From NCBI RefSeq assembly GCF_014649715.1, contig NZ_BMTO01000008.1, forward strand, positions 315,828-379,827: a DNA stretch of 64,000 nt, read 5' to 3'. Below, piece after piece: positions 16,890 through 25,025 of the stretch; within the stretch, counting starts at the first letter, position 1, and every line of letters begins with the position of its first letter. The notes beneath the pieces are model-generated. The model ran no database searches. It was not told the DNA's origin and saw nothing but the letters and a program-made list of their open reading frames with translations. The DNA comes from Streptomyces lateritius (GTDB lineage Bacteria; Actinomycetota; Actinomycetes; Streptomycetales; Streptomycetaceae). The position numbers and the translations under genes are program-made.

Positions 16890-17141
16890 ATGAAGCTCAG
16901 CCGGCCCGTCTCCTGGTTCCTGCTCGCCTTCGGGGTGTGGAGCTGGTTCATCTGGATCACCTTCGTCAAGAACCTCTGGAACGATGCGAGCGGTCTCGCC
17001 TTCGACGGCGCGGGCGACCCGACGGCCTACTTCTGGGTTCACATGCTGCTCGCCATCACGTCCTTTGTCCTGGGGACGGTGATCGGTGCGATCGGGTTGC
17101 GTGGCGTACGCGCATTGAGACGCGAACGCGATCGCGGATAG
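16890..17141 (+). CDS. Small two-helix membrane protein
   Basis: This 83-residue protein has two membrane helices (SWFLLAFGVWSWFIWITFV and HMLLAITSFVLGTVIGAIGLRG) and a basic C-terminus. It is commonly seen in actinomycetes as an SCO4848-like unknown. GGGG precedes the ATG. It lies 12 bases before the metallophosphoesterase gene, in the same direction, so the two form an operon. Its function is unknown. Confidence 0.8.
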   Translation: MKLSRPVSWFLLAFGVWSWFIWITFVKNLWNDASGLAFDGAGDPTAYFWVHMLLAITSFVLGTVIGAIGLRGVRALRRERDRG

Positions 17142-17153
17142 GGGTTGGGGTTC

Positions 17154-18770
17154 GTGTTCGTCTTCCTGCTGGGGCTCTTCGTGGTCCTCGCCCTGCTGGG
17201 CGGGGTCCACTGGTACGTATGGCGGCGCCTGGTGCGCGATGTGACGGCGCCGGGTGGGCCGGCGCGCCGAGTGGGCACGGTGGCGGCGTTCGCGCTGCCG
17301 CTGCTGTCGCTCGCCGCCCTGGTCTCCGCCCGCGCGGGAGCGCCGTTCTGGCTCCAGCAGACCGTGGCCTGGCCGGGCTACCTCTGGCTGGCGCTGCTGC
17401 TGTACGTGACGCTGGCGCTGGCCGTCGGTGAGGCGGTCCGGCCCCTGCTGCGCCGGTGGCTGGAGCGCCGGGCGACGAAGCCCGGCCCGGCCGGCCCGAC
17501 CGCGTCCCCGCGGGGCGGCGACCCCGTCGCCGTACCTCCGGCCCCGGACGGCCTGCCGTCCGCGGCCGGGGGACAGGCCACGGCCGTGGCCGCCGGAACC
17601 GCGCCCGTGGGCGGGGTCCAGGCCGCGCGCCCGGTCGCGCCGGAGCTCGCCGGAACCGCGTCCGCGGGGCGTGAGGCGGCCGCCGGGGCCGGCAGTGCCC
17701 CGCCGCGCGGCGACACGCTGACCGAGGCGGGCGACGAGCCGCCGTCCACCGTTCCGGCGACCGCTCCGACGCCGGCCGCGCACGCGGCCGAACGGGCGAC
17801 CGCCGGCGCCGACCCGGGCCTTCCGGGCGCCGAGGCCGACGCGGGCCGCACGACCGTCCCCACGGCGCCGGCCGACGGCGCCGCCGGCACGGGCGCGCAG
17901 ACCGGCGCGGACACCCGCACGGACAACGGTGCGGCCGGGGCCATGTCGCGGCGGTTGTTCGTCTCCCGGGTCGTCGGCGGGGCCGCCGCGGCCGCCGCCG
18001 TGGGGACGGTCGGTCACGGGACGTACGGCGTACTGCGCGGCCCGCGCGTCAAGCGGGTCACCGTACCGCTCGCCAAGGTGCCCCGCGCCGCCCACGGCTA
18101 CCGGATCGCCGTCGTGTCCGACATCCACCTCGGGCCCATCCTCGGCCGCGCCCACACCCAGCGCATCGTCGACGCCATCAACGCCACCCAGCCCGATCTG
18201 ATCGCCGTCGTCGGCGACCTCGTCGACGGCACCGTCGAGAACCTCGGCCCCGCCGCCGAGCCGCTCGCCCGGCTCCGCGCCCGCCACGGCTCCTTCTTCG
18301 TGACCGGCAACCACGAGTACTTCTCCGGCGCCGACGCCTGGGTCGACCACGTCCGCGAACTCGGCCTGCGCCCGCTGCGCAACGAACGCGTCGAGATCGG
18401 CGCCGGCTTCGACCTCGCCGGAGTCGACGACATCGCCGGCGAGAGCGAGGGGCGGGGCCCCGACTTCGCCCGGGCGCTCGGCGACCGCGACCGCGCGAAG
18501 GCCGCCGTCCTGCTCGCGCACCAGCCGATCGTCGTCCACGACGCCGTCCGCCACGGCGTGGACCTCCAGCTCTCCGGCCACACCCACGGCGGTCAGCTCT
18601 GGCCCGGCAACTACCTCGCGGAGCTGGCCAATCCGACCGTCGCGGGCCTGGAGCGCTACGGCGACACCCAGCTCTACGTCTCCCGGGGCGCGGGCGCCTG
18701 GGGACCCCCCGTCCGGGTCGGCGCGCCCTCCGACATCACGCTCGTCGAACTGGCCTCGAAGCAGGCCTGA
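17154..18770 (+). CDS. Membrane-anchored metallophosphoesterase with long linker
   Basis: This 538-residue protein has three N-terminal membrane helices (residues about 1-100). A roughly 150-residue Ala/Pro/Gly-rich linker follows, then a twin-arginine-like segment (SRRLFVSRVVGG, near residue 265) leading into a fourth helix. The C-terminal calcineurin-like phosphoesterase carries SDIHLGPILGR, GDLVDG, TGNHEYFSG, LAHQP and LSGHTHGGQLWP, all metal-ligand motifs. The YkuE/YaeI-type domain should face outside and act on lipid or wall phosphoesters. GTG 17154 is chosen for the G-rich sequence just upstream. The substrate is unknown. Confidence 0.88.
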   Translation: MFVFLLGLFVVLALLGGVHWYVWRRLVRDVTAPGGPARRVGTVAAFALPLLSLAALVSARAGAPFWLQQTVAWPGYLWLALLLYVTLALAVGEAVRPLLRRWLERRATKPGPAGPTASPRGGDPVAVPPAPDGLPSAAGGQATAVAAGTAPVGGVQAARPVAPELAGTASAGREAAAGAGSAPPRGDTLTEAGDEPPSTVPATAPTPAAHAAERATAGADPGLPGAEADAGRTTVPTAPADGAAGTGAQTGADTRTDNGAAGAMSRRLFVSRVVGGAAAAAAVGTVGHGTYGVLRGPRVKRVTVPLAKVPRAAHGYRIAVVSDIHLGPILGRAHTQRIVDAINATQPDLIAVVGDLVDGTVENLGPAAEPLARLRARHGSFFVTGNHEYFSGADAWVDHVRELGLRPLRNERVEIGAGFDLAGVDDIAGESEGRGPDFARALGDRDRAKAAVLLAHQPIVVHDAVRHGVDLQLSGHTHGGQLWPGNYLAELANPTVAGLERYGDTQLYVSRGAGAWGPPVRVGAPSDITLVELASKQA

Positions 18771-18931
18771 GGGAGGAGGGAGTCACCCGAAGTCCCTTTA
18801 TCCCGGACATATGCGTGCAGTGTGAAGGTTTACTCTTCCACTTGTGAAATCCGTGTGATTGGGTGGCGCCATCGCGGCACGGCTGGGCGCCGCCGCGACA
18901 GGGGTGGGCTCTAAAAAAGGGAAACAGGGCG
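18771..18931 (+). other. Leader region of the family 5 binding protein
   Basis: This 161-bp gap has unusually A/T-rich patches (near 18795 and 18825) that probably hold the promoter. A hairpin can form between GGTGGCGCC (about 18859) and GGCGCCGCC (about 18888), allowing one G-U pair. The ribosome binding site lies in an A/G-rich run before ATG 18932. I do not match it to a known riboswitch. Confidence 0.35.
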
Positions 18932-20488
18932 ATGCGGTCGACGGTCCGTCTGCGGATCCTCATCACATGTGGAGTTCTGGTGGCCGCCGGGGTGGGAGGC
19001 TGGCAGCTGCTGCCTTCCGACGACGTCCGTACCGACGCCATCACCGTCGGCACGACGGACGAGGTCACGTCCCTCGACCCGGCCGGCGCCTACGACGCCG
19101 GCTCCTGGGCGATGTACAGCAACGTCTTCCAGTCGCTGCTGACCTTCCAGCCCGGGTTCACCACCCCCGTCCCGGACGCCGCCGAGAGCTGCAAGTTCGT
19201 GGACACCAAGCTCACCACGTACCGGTGCGAACTCCGGGACGACCTCACCTTCTCCAACGGCCGCAAGGTCACCGGCGAGGACGTCGTGTACTCCTTCGAG
19301 CGGATGCTGGGCATCAAGTCGGACGTCGGTCCGCAGCCGCTCTTCCCGACTCTCAAGACGGTGGTGGCCGACGGTCGCACGGTCACCTTCCACCTGAGCG
19401 GGCGTGACGCCACCTTCCCGCTGAAGCTGGCGACCGGCGCCGGTTCCATCGTGGACCGCACGCAGTACCCGGCGAAGAAGCTGCGCGAGGGCGACACCGT
19501 CGACGGCTCGGGGCCGTACGTCCTGAAGGAGTACAAGCCCGGCGAGAGCGCGCGGCTGGAGCCCAACCCGTCGTACAGGGGCGCGATCGCCAAGGCGGGC
19601 GGCCCGGTCGTCGTCAAGTACTTCACCGAGTCCGAGGAGCTGGCCTCCGCGTGGAAGGCGCAGGAGGTCGACGTCACGCACCGGCAGATGCCGCCGCGGT
19701 TCCTCTCCACGCTGGGGACCGGCGGAGGCTCCACCCGGATCACCGAGGCGCAGACGGCCGAGATCCGCAATCTCTACTTCAACGTCAAGTCCGGCTCCCC
19801 CATGGCGGAGAAGGCGGTCCGGCAGGCCGTCGCCGCCGTGATCGACCGCCCGGCCATCGTCACCGGCGCCTACCACGACACGGTCCAGCCGCTGTACTCC
19901 CTGATCCCGCAGGGCTTCAACGGCCACAGCACCTCCTTCTACGACCGGTACCCGGAGCCCTCCAGGAAGAAGGCCGAGGCCCTGCTGGAGGACGCCGACG
20001 TCGAGACGCCGGTGCGCTTCACCCTCGGCTACCGCAAGGACGCCACCTACGCCGCCGAGGCGGCCGAACTGAAGCGGCAGCTGGAGGAGACGGGCCTGTT
20101 CGAGGTCAAGCTCGTCGAGGCGGAGTGGAAGGAGTTCCAGAAGGCCTATGTACGGGGCGACTACGACGCGTATCCGGTCGGATGGCTCCCCGACTTCCCC
20201 GACTCGGACAGCTTCACCGCACCGCTCGTCGGTACCGGCAACGCCATGCACAACGGCTTCGGCAGCAAGAAGATCGACTCGCTGATCTACGCGACACAGC
20301 AGTACAGCGACCGGGCCGCCGCCGCCAACGCCTTCGAGGACATCCAGACGGAGGTCGCCGCCGACGTCCCGCTGGTGCCGCTGTGGCAGAAGAAGGACTA
20401 CGTCCTGGCGACGGAGGATGTCGCCGGATCCCAGTACCTCTCGGACGGCACCGGCATCTGGCGCCTGTGGGAACTCAACTGGATCTAG
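18932..20488 (+). CDS. ABC transporter substrate-binding protein, family 5
   Basis: This 518-residue protein belongs to the OppA/DppA family that binds peptides, nickel or similar ligands. Visible blocks are TVGTTDEVTSLDPAGAYD (residues about 35-55), FSNGRKVTGEDVVYSFERM, GSGPYVLKEYKPGE and the lobe-II end GTGIWRLWELNWI. The N-terminal hydrophobic segment is followed by a Cys at 13 (LITC), which is too early and lacks a good lipobox, so it may be an uncleaved membrane anchor. No permease or ATPase gene is adjacent, so it is an orphan. It converges on the TetR gene. Confidence 0.88.
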   Translation: MRSTVRLRILITCGVLVAAGVGGWQLLPSDDVRTDAITVGTTDEVTSLDPAGAYDAGSWAMYSNVFQSLLTFQPGFTTPVPDAAESCKFVDTKLTTYRCELRDDLTFSNGRKVTGEDVVYSFERMLGIKSDVGPQPLFPTLKTVVADGRTVTFHLSGRDATFPLKLATGAGSIVDRTQYPAKKLREGDTVDGSGPYVLKEYKPGESARLEPNPSYRGAIAKAGGPVVVKYFTESEELASAWKAQEVDVTHRQMPPRFLSTLGTGGGSTRITEAQTAEIRNLYFNVKSGSPMAEKAVRQAVAAVIDRPAIVTGAYHDTVQPLYSLIPQGFNGHSTSFYDRYPEPSRKKAEALLEDADVETPVRFTLGYRKDATYAAEAAELKRQLEETGLFEVKLVEAEWKEFQKAYVRGDYDAYPVGWLPDFPDSDSFTAPLVGTGNAMHNGFGSKKIDSLIYATQQYSDRAAAANAFEDIQTEVAADVPLVPLWQKKDYVLATEDVAGSQYLSDGTGIWRLWELNWI

Positions 20489-20502
20489 GTCTTTCTAGAC
20501 CT
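20487..20502. terminator. Small hairpin between convergent genes
   Basis: AGGTCT (20487-20492) and AGACCT (20497-20502) enclose a TTCT tetraloop. The hairpin spans the stop codons of both the binding-protein gene and the TetR gene. The stem is only six pairs, so it is a weak candidate for a bidirectional terminator. Confidence 0.35.
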
Positions 20503-21322
20503 TCTTCCCGGCTTTCTTCTCCGCCGTCTTCGCCTTCGGAACCGCGCGCTTCGGCTTGCCCGATGCCGCCATGCCGGCCGCCGTCGGCATGAAGTCGGCG
20601 AGGAGGTCGTGCGTCTCCTTCACCAGCGGGCGCAGGAGCCGGAAGCGCGAGAGGGAGATCGCCCGGGCGGTGACCGGCGCCAGGCGTTCGACCAGGCGGC
20701 GGCTGTTGGCACAGCCCTCGGAGCGGTCGTACACCCAGAACAGCACCAGTCCCATCTGCTGGAGCCAGAGCAACTGCGGGAGCGGTTCCGCCAGTTCCGG
20801 GTCGACCTTCACCGAGGCCCCCGCGATGACGCGGCGGTGCACCTCGATGGCCGCCTCGCGCGGGCCCTCCGACTCGGGGGAGAAGGGGCTGAGCGGGCTG
20901 TCCGGGTCGGCGGCGTTCTTGAAGAACTGGGCCGCGAACTCGTGGTACGGCTCGGCGATGTCGAGCCAGCCGAGGAGAACCCCCCGGATGCGGGCCGTGA
21001 GGTCCTTCTCGTCGCTGTCGAGGATGTCCGCGACGGCCGCCTGGTGCTCCTCGGCGATCCGGTCGTAGAAACCCTGGACGAGGTGTTCCTTGGAGGAGAA
21101 GTAGTAGTACGCGTTGCCGACGGAGACCCCGGCCTCCTGGGCGATCGCCCGCATCGTCGTCTTGTCGTAGCCGCGCTCCTTGAAGAGCCGGAGGGCGGTC
21201 TCGAGGATGAGGGTGCGGGTCTGTTCGCTCTTCGGGGCCTTGGCCGGGGCCTTCTCCGCGGCGGCAGCCGCAGCCGCGGCGGAATCGGGGTCGGCGGGCT
21301 TCTCTTCCTTCACGTCCTTCAC
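20495..21322 (-). CDS. TetR-family transcriptional regulator
   Basis: This 275-residue regulator has an Ala/Lys-rich N-terminal extension (residues 1-32). The TetR DNA-binding domain follows, with TLILETALRLFKERGYDKTT, IAQEAGVSVGNAYYYFSSKE and then HLVQGFYDRI. The C-terminal ligand domain is long, with a Lys/Ala-rich end. It is the third gene of an operon that begins at 22216; two near-identical palindromes sit in that operon's promoter, so it probably autoregulates there. The ligand is unknown. GTG 21322 lacks a clear ribosome binding site, and coupling to the upstream gene (11-base gap) is likely. Confidence 0.92.
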   Translation of the reverse strand: MKDVKEEKPADPDSAAAAAAAAEKAPAKAPKSEQTRTLILETALRLFKERGYDKTTMRAIAQEAGVSVGNAYYYFSSKEHLVQGFYDRIAEEHQAAVADILDSDEKDLTARIRGVLLGWLDIAEPYHEFAAQFFKNAADPDSPLSPFSPESEGPREAAIEVHRRVIAGASVKVDPELAEPLPQLLWLQQMGLVLFWVYDRSEGCANSRRLVERLAPVTARAISLSRFRLLRPLVKETHDLLADFMPTAAGMAASGKPKRAVPKAKTAEKKAGKKV

Positions 21323-21333
21323 ACCGCCCGAGC

Positions 21334-21765
21334 CTAGCCGGGCGCGCCGGGCGGCTCACACAGCCCGTCCTCGCAGGCCGGCCCGTAGGCCTTCACCGCC
21401 TCGCGCCACTTGGCGGCGGCGAGCACGGTCGCCCGGGCGAACGGCTGCCCGGCCGGGGTGGCCAGCCAGTGGGCCTTGGGCCGGTGGTCGGCCAGCGCCC
21501 AGAGGCAGACGATCCAGGCGGAGGCGGCGCGGTAGACCTGCCCCCGGTCCCCGATCACGGTGATCTCCCGCAGGGTGGACTCGTGGTCGAGGACCGGGAA
21601 GCGGCGCCGGGCCTCCTGGGAGGCGGCCGGGACGAGGTCGAGCGGGACGAGCTGGCGCTGCCGCAGGAGCCAGTGCCGCAGGTGGACACAGAGCGAGCAG
21701 TCGGCGTCGTACAGCACCGTCAGGCGGTGGACGGGCGTGACGGGTCGTCCGGTCGGCGTCGTCAT
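21334..21765 (-). CDS. DCC family (DUF393) thiol-disulfide oxidoreductase-like protein
   Basis: This 143-residue protein has the DCC-family signature VLYDADCSLCVHLRHWL (CxxC at about residues 23-26) followed by a thioredoxin-like helix, and a Trp-containing block SAWIVCLWALADHRPKAHWL. DUF393 proteins are predicted redox proteins of unknown substrate. It lies between the four-helix membrane protein (7-base gap) and the TetR gene (11-base gap) in one operon. The C-terminus has two further cysteines (ACEDGLC). Confidence 0.87.
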   Translation of the reverse strand: MTTPTGRPVTPVHRLTVLYDADCSLCVHLRHWLLRQRQLVPLDLVPAASQEARRRFPVLDHESTLREITVIGDRGQVYRAASAWIVCLWALADHRPKAHWLATPAGQPFARATVLAAAKWREAVKAYGPACEDGLCEPPGAPG

Positions 21766-21772
21766 GGGGTGC

Positions 21773-22216
21773 TCACGCCCCGGCGCCCGCGCCGGTGGCG
21801 GGCGGCGCCCAGGGGCCCTTGGCGGGACCGGTCCAGTCCTGCGGCGGCACCGGCGGAACCTGCTCGCGCTCCATCACGCCACGGCGCCGGATCTTGTTGA
21901 GGACGTAGACGTTGCCGAGGTGCATCACGCCGAGGACGAGCAGCACCACGCCGAGCTTGACCGAGAGCGCCTCGAAGAGGTTCCGGGCGTCAGTGACGGC
22001 GTCGTCCTGGCTGAGGTAGAGGGCGACGAAGCCGAAGTTGACGAGGTAGAAGCCGACCACCAGGAGGTGGTTCACGGCGTCCGCGAGCTTCTCGTTCCCG
22101 TGCAGGACGTCGGCGAGGAAGATCCTTCCGTTGCGGCTGAGCGTACGGGCGACCCAGATGGTCAGGCCCACGCTGATCAGCAGGTAGACGATGTACGCGA
22201 CGACAGTGAGGTCCAT
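21773..22216 (-). CDS. Four-helix integral membrane protein, first gene of the TetR operon
   Basis: This 147-residue protein is unrecognised. It has about four membrane helices: one starting at VAYIVYLLISVGLTIWV, one in the VVGFYLVNFGFVALYL region, and LGVVLLVLGVMHLGNVYVL near residue 105. A Pro-rich cytoplasmic tail follows. ATG 22216 has GGGAG eight bases upstream. The promoter directly upstream is bracketed by two TTGAAC-NN-GTTCAA palindromes. Its pairing with a DCC redox protein suggests a membrane redox or lipid function, which is inference only. Confidence 0.8.
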   Translation of the reverse strand: MDLTVVAYIVYLLISVGLTIWVARTLSRNGRIFLADVLHGNEKLADAVNHLLVVGFYLVNFGFVALYLSQDDAVTDARNLFEALSVKLGVVLLVLGVMHLGNVYVLNKIRRRGVMEREQVPPVPPQDWTGPAKGPWAPPATGAGAGA

Positions 22217-22229
22217 GCCCCACGCTCCC

Positions 22230-22289
22230 TTGAACGCGTTCAAAAGCTGACGGTCATGACTGTAGGGCTTTACTTGAACATGTTCAAGT
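22230..22289 (-). promoter_or_regulatory. TetR-type operator pair and promoter
   Basis: Two palindromes share the core TTGAAC-N2-GTTCAA: a 14-bp perfect one at 22230-22243 and an 18-bp perfect one at 22272-22289 (centre ACATGT). Their centres are 44 bp apart. On the minus strand, TTGAAC (22282-22287) is a good -35 box lying inside the second palindrome, spaced 17 bp from TACAGT (22259-22264) as -10. The first palindrome lies just past the expected transcription start. Occupancy of either site should block the 21773-22216 operon, and possibly the divergent hydrolase gene at 22339. Confidence 0.85.
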
Positions 22290-22338
22290 GCGGGGAAAAG
22301 GGTGGGCGGCCGGCCGTGCGGCCGTCTAAGGTCGGCGG

Positions 22339-23124
22339 GTGACGCTCTCTCATGACCTGGCCGGTGAAGGCCCCAGCGCTGTCGTCCTGCTCCACTCCGG
22401 TGTGTGCGACCGGAGGATGTGGGACGCGCAGTTCGCGGCGCTGGCCGCCGCCGGACACCGCGTGCTCCGCTGCGACCTCCGCGGCTTCGGCGAGACCCCT
22501 GTCGACGCACCGCACACCCACTCCGACGACGTCGTCGCTCTCCTGGACACGCTCGAGATCGACCGGGCGGCCGTCGTCGGCTCCTCCTTCGGCGGCGCCG
22601 TCGCCCTGGAGATCGCCGCCCGTCATCCCGAACGGGTCTCGGCGCTCGCCCTGCTCTGTCCGGCCGTGCCCGACTTCGAGCCGAGCGCGGAACTGCGGGC
22701 CTGGGGCGGGCGTGAGGACGCCCTCCTGGAGGCCGGCGACATCGACGGAGCGGTCGCCCTCAACGTCGACACCTGGCTCGGCCCCGAGGCCGGGGCCGAG
22801 GCACGGGAGCGGGTACGGGTCATGCAGCGGCGCGCCTTCGAGGTGCAGCTCGCAGCGCCCGAGGAGTTCCGCCCGCTCGACCCGGGTGTCGGAGCCGCGG
22901 AACTCGCCGCGATCGAACTCCCGGCCCTCGTCGTCTCAGGGGCGCACGACGTGCCGGACTTCCGGGAGATGGCGACCCGGCTCGCGGCCCTCCTGCCGGA
23001 CGCGCAGTACGTCCGCCTGGACTGGGCCGGTCATCTCCCGGCCCTGGAGCGCCCGGAGGAGACGGGCAAGCTGCTCGTGGAGTACCTCGCCGCCGGGCCG
23101 GGAGCCCCGCGGGCGGCCGTCTGA
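22339..23124 (+). CDS. Alpha/beta hydrolase
   Basis: This 261-residue hydrolase has the oxyanion-hole region VVLLHSGVCDRRMWD, the nucleophile elbow GSSFGG (Ser83), an acid region near SGAHDVPDF and the catalytic His in WAGHLPALERPEE. It resembles 3-oxoadipate enol-lactonase-like or general ester hydrolases; the substrate is not determinable. GTG 22339 fits the family start. It diverges from the TetR-controlled operon, and the 18-bp operator lies 49 bases upstream of its start, so shared regulation is possible. Confidence 0.9.
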   Translation: MTLSHDLAGEGPSAVVLLHSGVCDRRMWDAQFAALAAAGHRVLRCDLRGFGETPVDAPHTHSDDVVALLDTLEIDRAAVVGSSFGGAVALEIAARHPERVSALALLCPAVPDFEPSAELRAWGGREDALLEAGDIDGAVALNVDTWLGPEAGAEARERVRVMQRRAFEVQLAAPEEFRPLDPGVGAAELAAIELPALVVSGAHDVPDFREMATRLAALLPDAQYVRLDWAGHLPALERPEETGKLLVEYLAAGPGAPRAAV

Positions 23125-23131
23125 GACCCGG

Positions 23132-24355
23132 TCAGGGCGCGGCGCCGAAGCGCCGCACCCCCGGCACCAGGGCCGTCCCGAGACAGCAGCCGCCCACGAT
23201 CACCGCGGCGGCGATCAGCGGCACTTCCGGGCCCCAGGCGGAGGCGGCGGCCGGTGCCAGGGTGTAGCCCAGGGGCATGGCGGCCAGGGAGAGCAGCCAG
23301 TCGTAGGAGGTGACGCGGGCCAGGGTGTGGGCGGGGACGGCCTGCTGGACGGCGGTCTCCCAGACGGGCGAGAGGAAGCCGAGGCCGGCCTGGGCGAGCC
23401 CGTACGCGGCGACGGTCAGTGGCGCGGGGGCGGGGACGGCCAGAAGGATCAGGGGGAGGGCGTAGGCGGCGAGGCCGAGGTTCGCCGTCAGGACCGGCCG
23501 CCGGGGGCGCAGCCGGTCGGCGAGGAGGGCGCCGAGCAGGAAGCCCACCGCACCGGTCTGGAGGAACACCACCCAGACGGCCGTACCGCCGAGCCGGGTG
23601 AAGGCGATCGACGGGCCGAGGGTCATCAGGACGGCCGCGGCGGCGTTCCAGGCGCTGTGGGCGACGAGGCTGGTCCAGTACCAGTCGCGGGACCTGACCT
23701 CCTGCCAGCCCTCCCTCAGGTCGGCGCGGAGCGAGCGGCGGGGGACCGGCACCCGCTTGACGTGGACGGCGCGCAGCAGTGCGGCGCTGATCGCGAAGGT
23801 GGCCGCGTCCAGGACGAATGCCCAGCCCGCCCCGACGGTCACGATCAGCAGGCCGGCGAGAGCCGGCCCGCCGATACGGGTGGCGCTCTGGGCCACCCCC
23901 ATCGCGGCGTTGGCGCGCTGCAGCGCGTCGGGCGCGACCGTCCCCCGCACCAGAGGGGAGCCGGTCGGCATCGCGAACGCCCCGGCCGCGCCACCGGCGA
24001 CCTCCGCGCCCGCGATCACCCAGAGGCTCGGGTCGCCGCTCAGCAATTGCCATCCGACGAGGAGTTGGGCCGCGCAGCGGACGAGGTCGGTGGCCATCGC
24101 GACCGTACGGGCGTCGAAGCGGTCGCCGACGACACCACCGACCGGCAGCAGCAGAAGCTTGGGCACCATCGCGCAGCCCAGGATCAGGGCGAGCGCGGCG
24201 GTCGAACCGGTGGCCTCCCAGACGGCGATGGCGAGCGCGGCCGGGATGACGGCGTCACCCAGGAGGGAGAGCGCCCGGCCGGCGAAGAGCAGCCGGAAGG
24301 AGCGGGTGCGCAGCGGGTGGCGGACGCGCGTCGACGGCGTGACGGGGAATGGCAT
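23132..24355 (-). CDS. MFS transporter
   Basis: This 407-residue major facilitator protein shows about twelve helices. The N-terminal FRLLFAGRALSLLGDAVIPAALAIAVWEATG is typical of the MFS_3/enterobactin-exporter-like drug efflux group. It converges with the hydrolase gene and diverges from a MarR regulator at 24442. Its predicted promoter holds a MarR-type palindrome between the -35 and -10 boxes, so it is probably the regulator's main target. The substrate is unknown. Confidence 0.9.
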   Translation of the reverse strand: MPFPVTPSTRVRHPLRTRSFRLLFAGRALSLLGDAVIPAALAIAVWEATGSTAALALILGCAMVPKLLLLPVGGVVGDRFDARTVAMATDLVRCAAQLLVGWQLLSGDPSLWVIAGAEVAGGAAGAFAMPTGSPLVRGTVAPDALQRANAAMGVAQSATRIGGPALAGLLIVTVGAGWAFVLDAATFAISAALLRAVHVKRVPVPRRSLRADLREGWQEVRSRDWYWTSLVAHSAWNAAAAVLMTLGPSIAFTRLGGTAVWVVFLQTGAVGFLLGALLADRLRPRRPVLTANLGLAAYALPLILLAVPAPAPLTVAAYGLAQAGLGFLSPVWETAVQQAVPAHTLARVTSYDWLLSLAAMPLGYTLAPAAASAWGPEVPLIAAAVIVGGCCLGTALVPGVRRFGAAP

Positions 24356-24362
24356 GGCAGCG

Positions 24363-24396
24363 ACATTATTTCGGTACCGAATAATTCGTCAACGAA
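24363..24396 (-). promoter_or_regulatory. MFS promoter with repeated MarR-type operator
   Basis: On the minus strand TTGACG (24387-24392) is spaced 18 bp from TAATGT (24363-24368), a good promoter for the MFS gene. Two copies of TTCG-N4-CGAA overlap it: TTCGGTACCGAA (24370-24381, a perfect palindrome between the boxes) and TTCGTCAACGAA (24385-24396, over the -35). Their centres are 15 bp apart. The A/T-rich patch stands out from its surroundings. The divergent MarR protein is the obvious binder. Confidence 0.82.
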
Positions 24397-24441
24397 ATAT
24401 TCGGCAGTGAAAGAACCTCGTCGGCGTCGTACGATCGACCC

Positions 24442-24981
24442 ATGGAGCCGACCGACCCCGCAGGGCCGCAGCAGCGCGACTGGACCGACGATCACGTGGC
24501 GCGCTGGCAGCCCGTCCTGCCCGGCCTCGACCCCGTCGTCGAGGGCGCGGTCACTCGTATGAAGAAGCTCTCCGTCCATCTGCGCCGGGTCCGCGAACAG
24601 TCCCTGCTCGACTTCGACCTCGAACGCCACGAGTTCGACACCCTGCACAAGCTCGCCGGTCGCGGCGGCAGCGCCGCCCCCTCCGACCTCGCCCAGGACC
24701 TCGACCTCGCCCCCGCCTCGGTCACCGGCCGGCTGGACGCCCTGGAGAAGCGCGGCTTCGTCCGCCGCACCCCCTCCACGACCGACCGGCGCCGGGTCGT
24801 CGTCGAGCTCACCGCCTCCGGCCGCGAGACCTGGCTCGGCGCCATGGACGTCCTCGGGCACGAGGAGGAACGACTCCTCGGCGTTCTCGACAAGGACGAG
24901 CGCGTGCTGCTCAACGACATGCTCCGCCGTGTCATGACGGCCGCCGAGCACCCCGACGTCCCGGAGACCTGGCACGGCTGA
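24442..24981 (+). CDS. MarR-family transcriptional regulator
   Basis: This 179-residue regulator has the MarR winged helix: LARDLDLAPASVTGRLD-like content (here LAQDLDLAPASVTGRLDAL) and the wing RTPSTTDRRRVVVELTASG. The N-terminal extension of about 35 residues before the first core helix is somewhat long. It diverges from the MFS gene, and the TTCG-N4-CGAA pair lies between the two. Repression of the exporter, relieved by an exported compound, is the standard model. Confidence 0.93.
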   Translation: MEPTDPAGPQQRDWTDDHVARWQPVLPGLDPVVEGAVTRMKKLSVHLRRVREQSLLDFDLERHEFDTLHKLAGRGGSAAPSDLAQDLDLAPASVTGRLDALEKRGFVRRTPSTTDRRRVVVELTASGRETWLGAMDVLGHEEERLLGVLDKDERVLLNDMLRRVMTAAEHPDVPETWHG

Positions 24982-25025
24982 CCCGCGGCCCGGCCGCCGG
25001 CGACCCGCCCGTCCGGCCTACAGGC

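Noticed and set aside
15489..18587. A 1032-codon open frame on the minus strand across several genes.
   Set aside because: It overlaps the carboxypeptidase (in another frame), the small membrane protein and the metallophosphoesterase. Its composition is the Arg/Gly/Ala-rich pattern of frames opposite high-GC genes.
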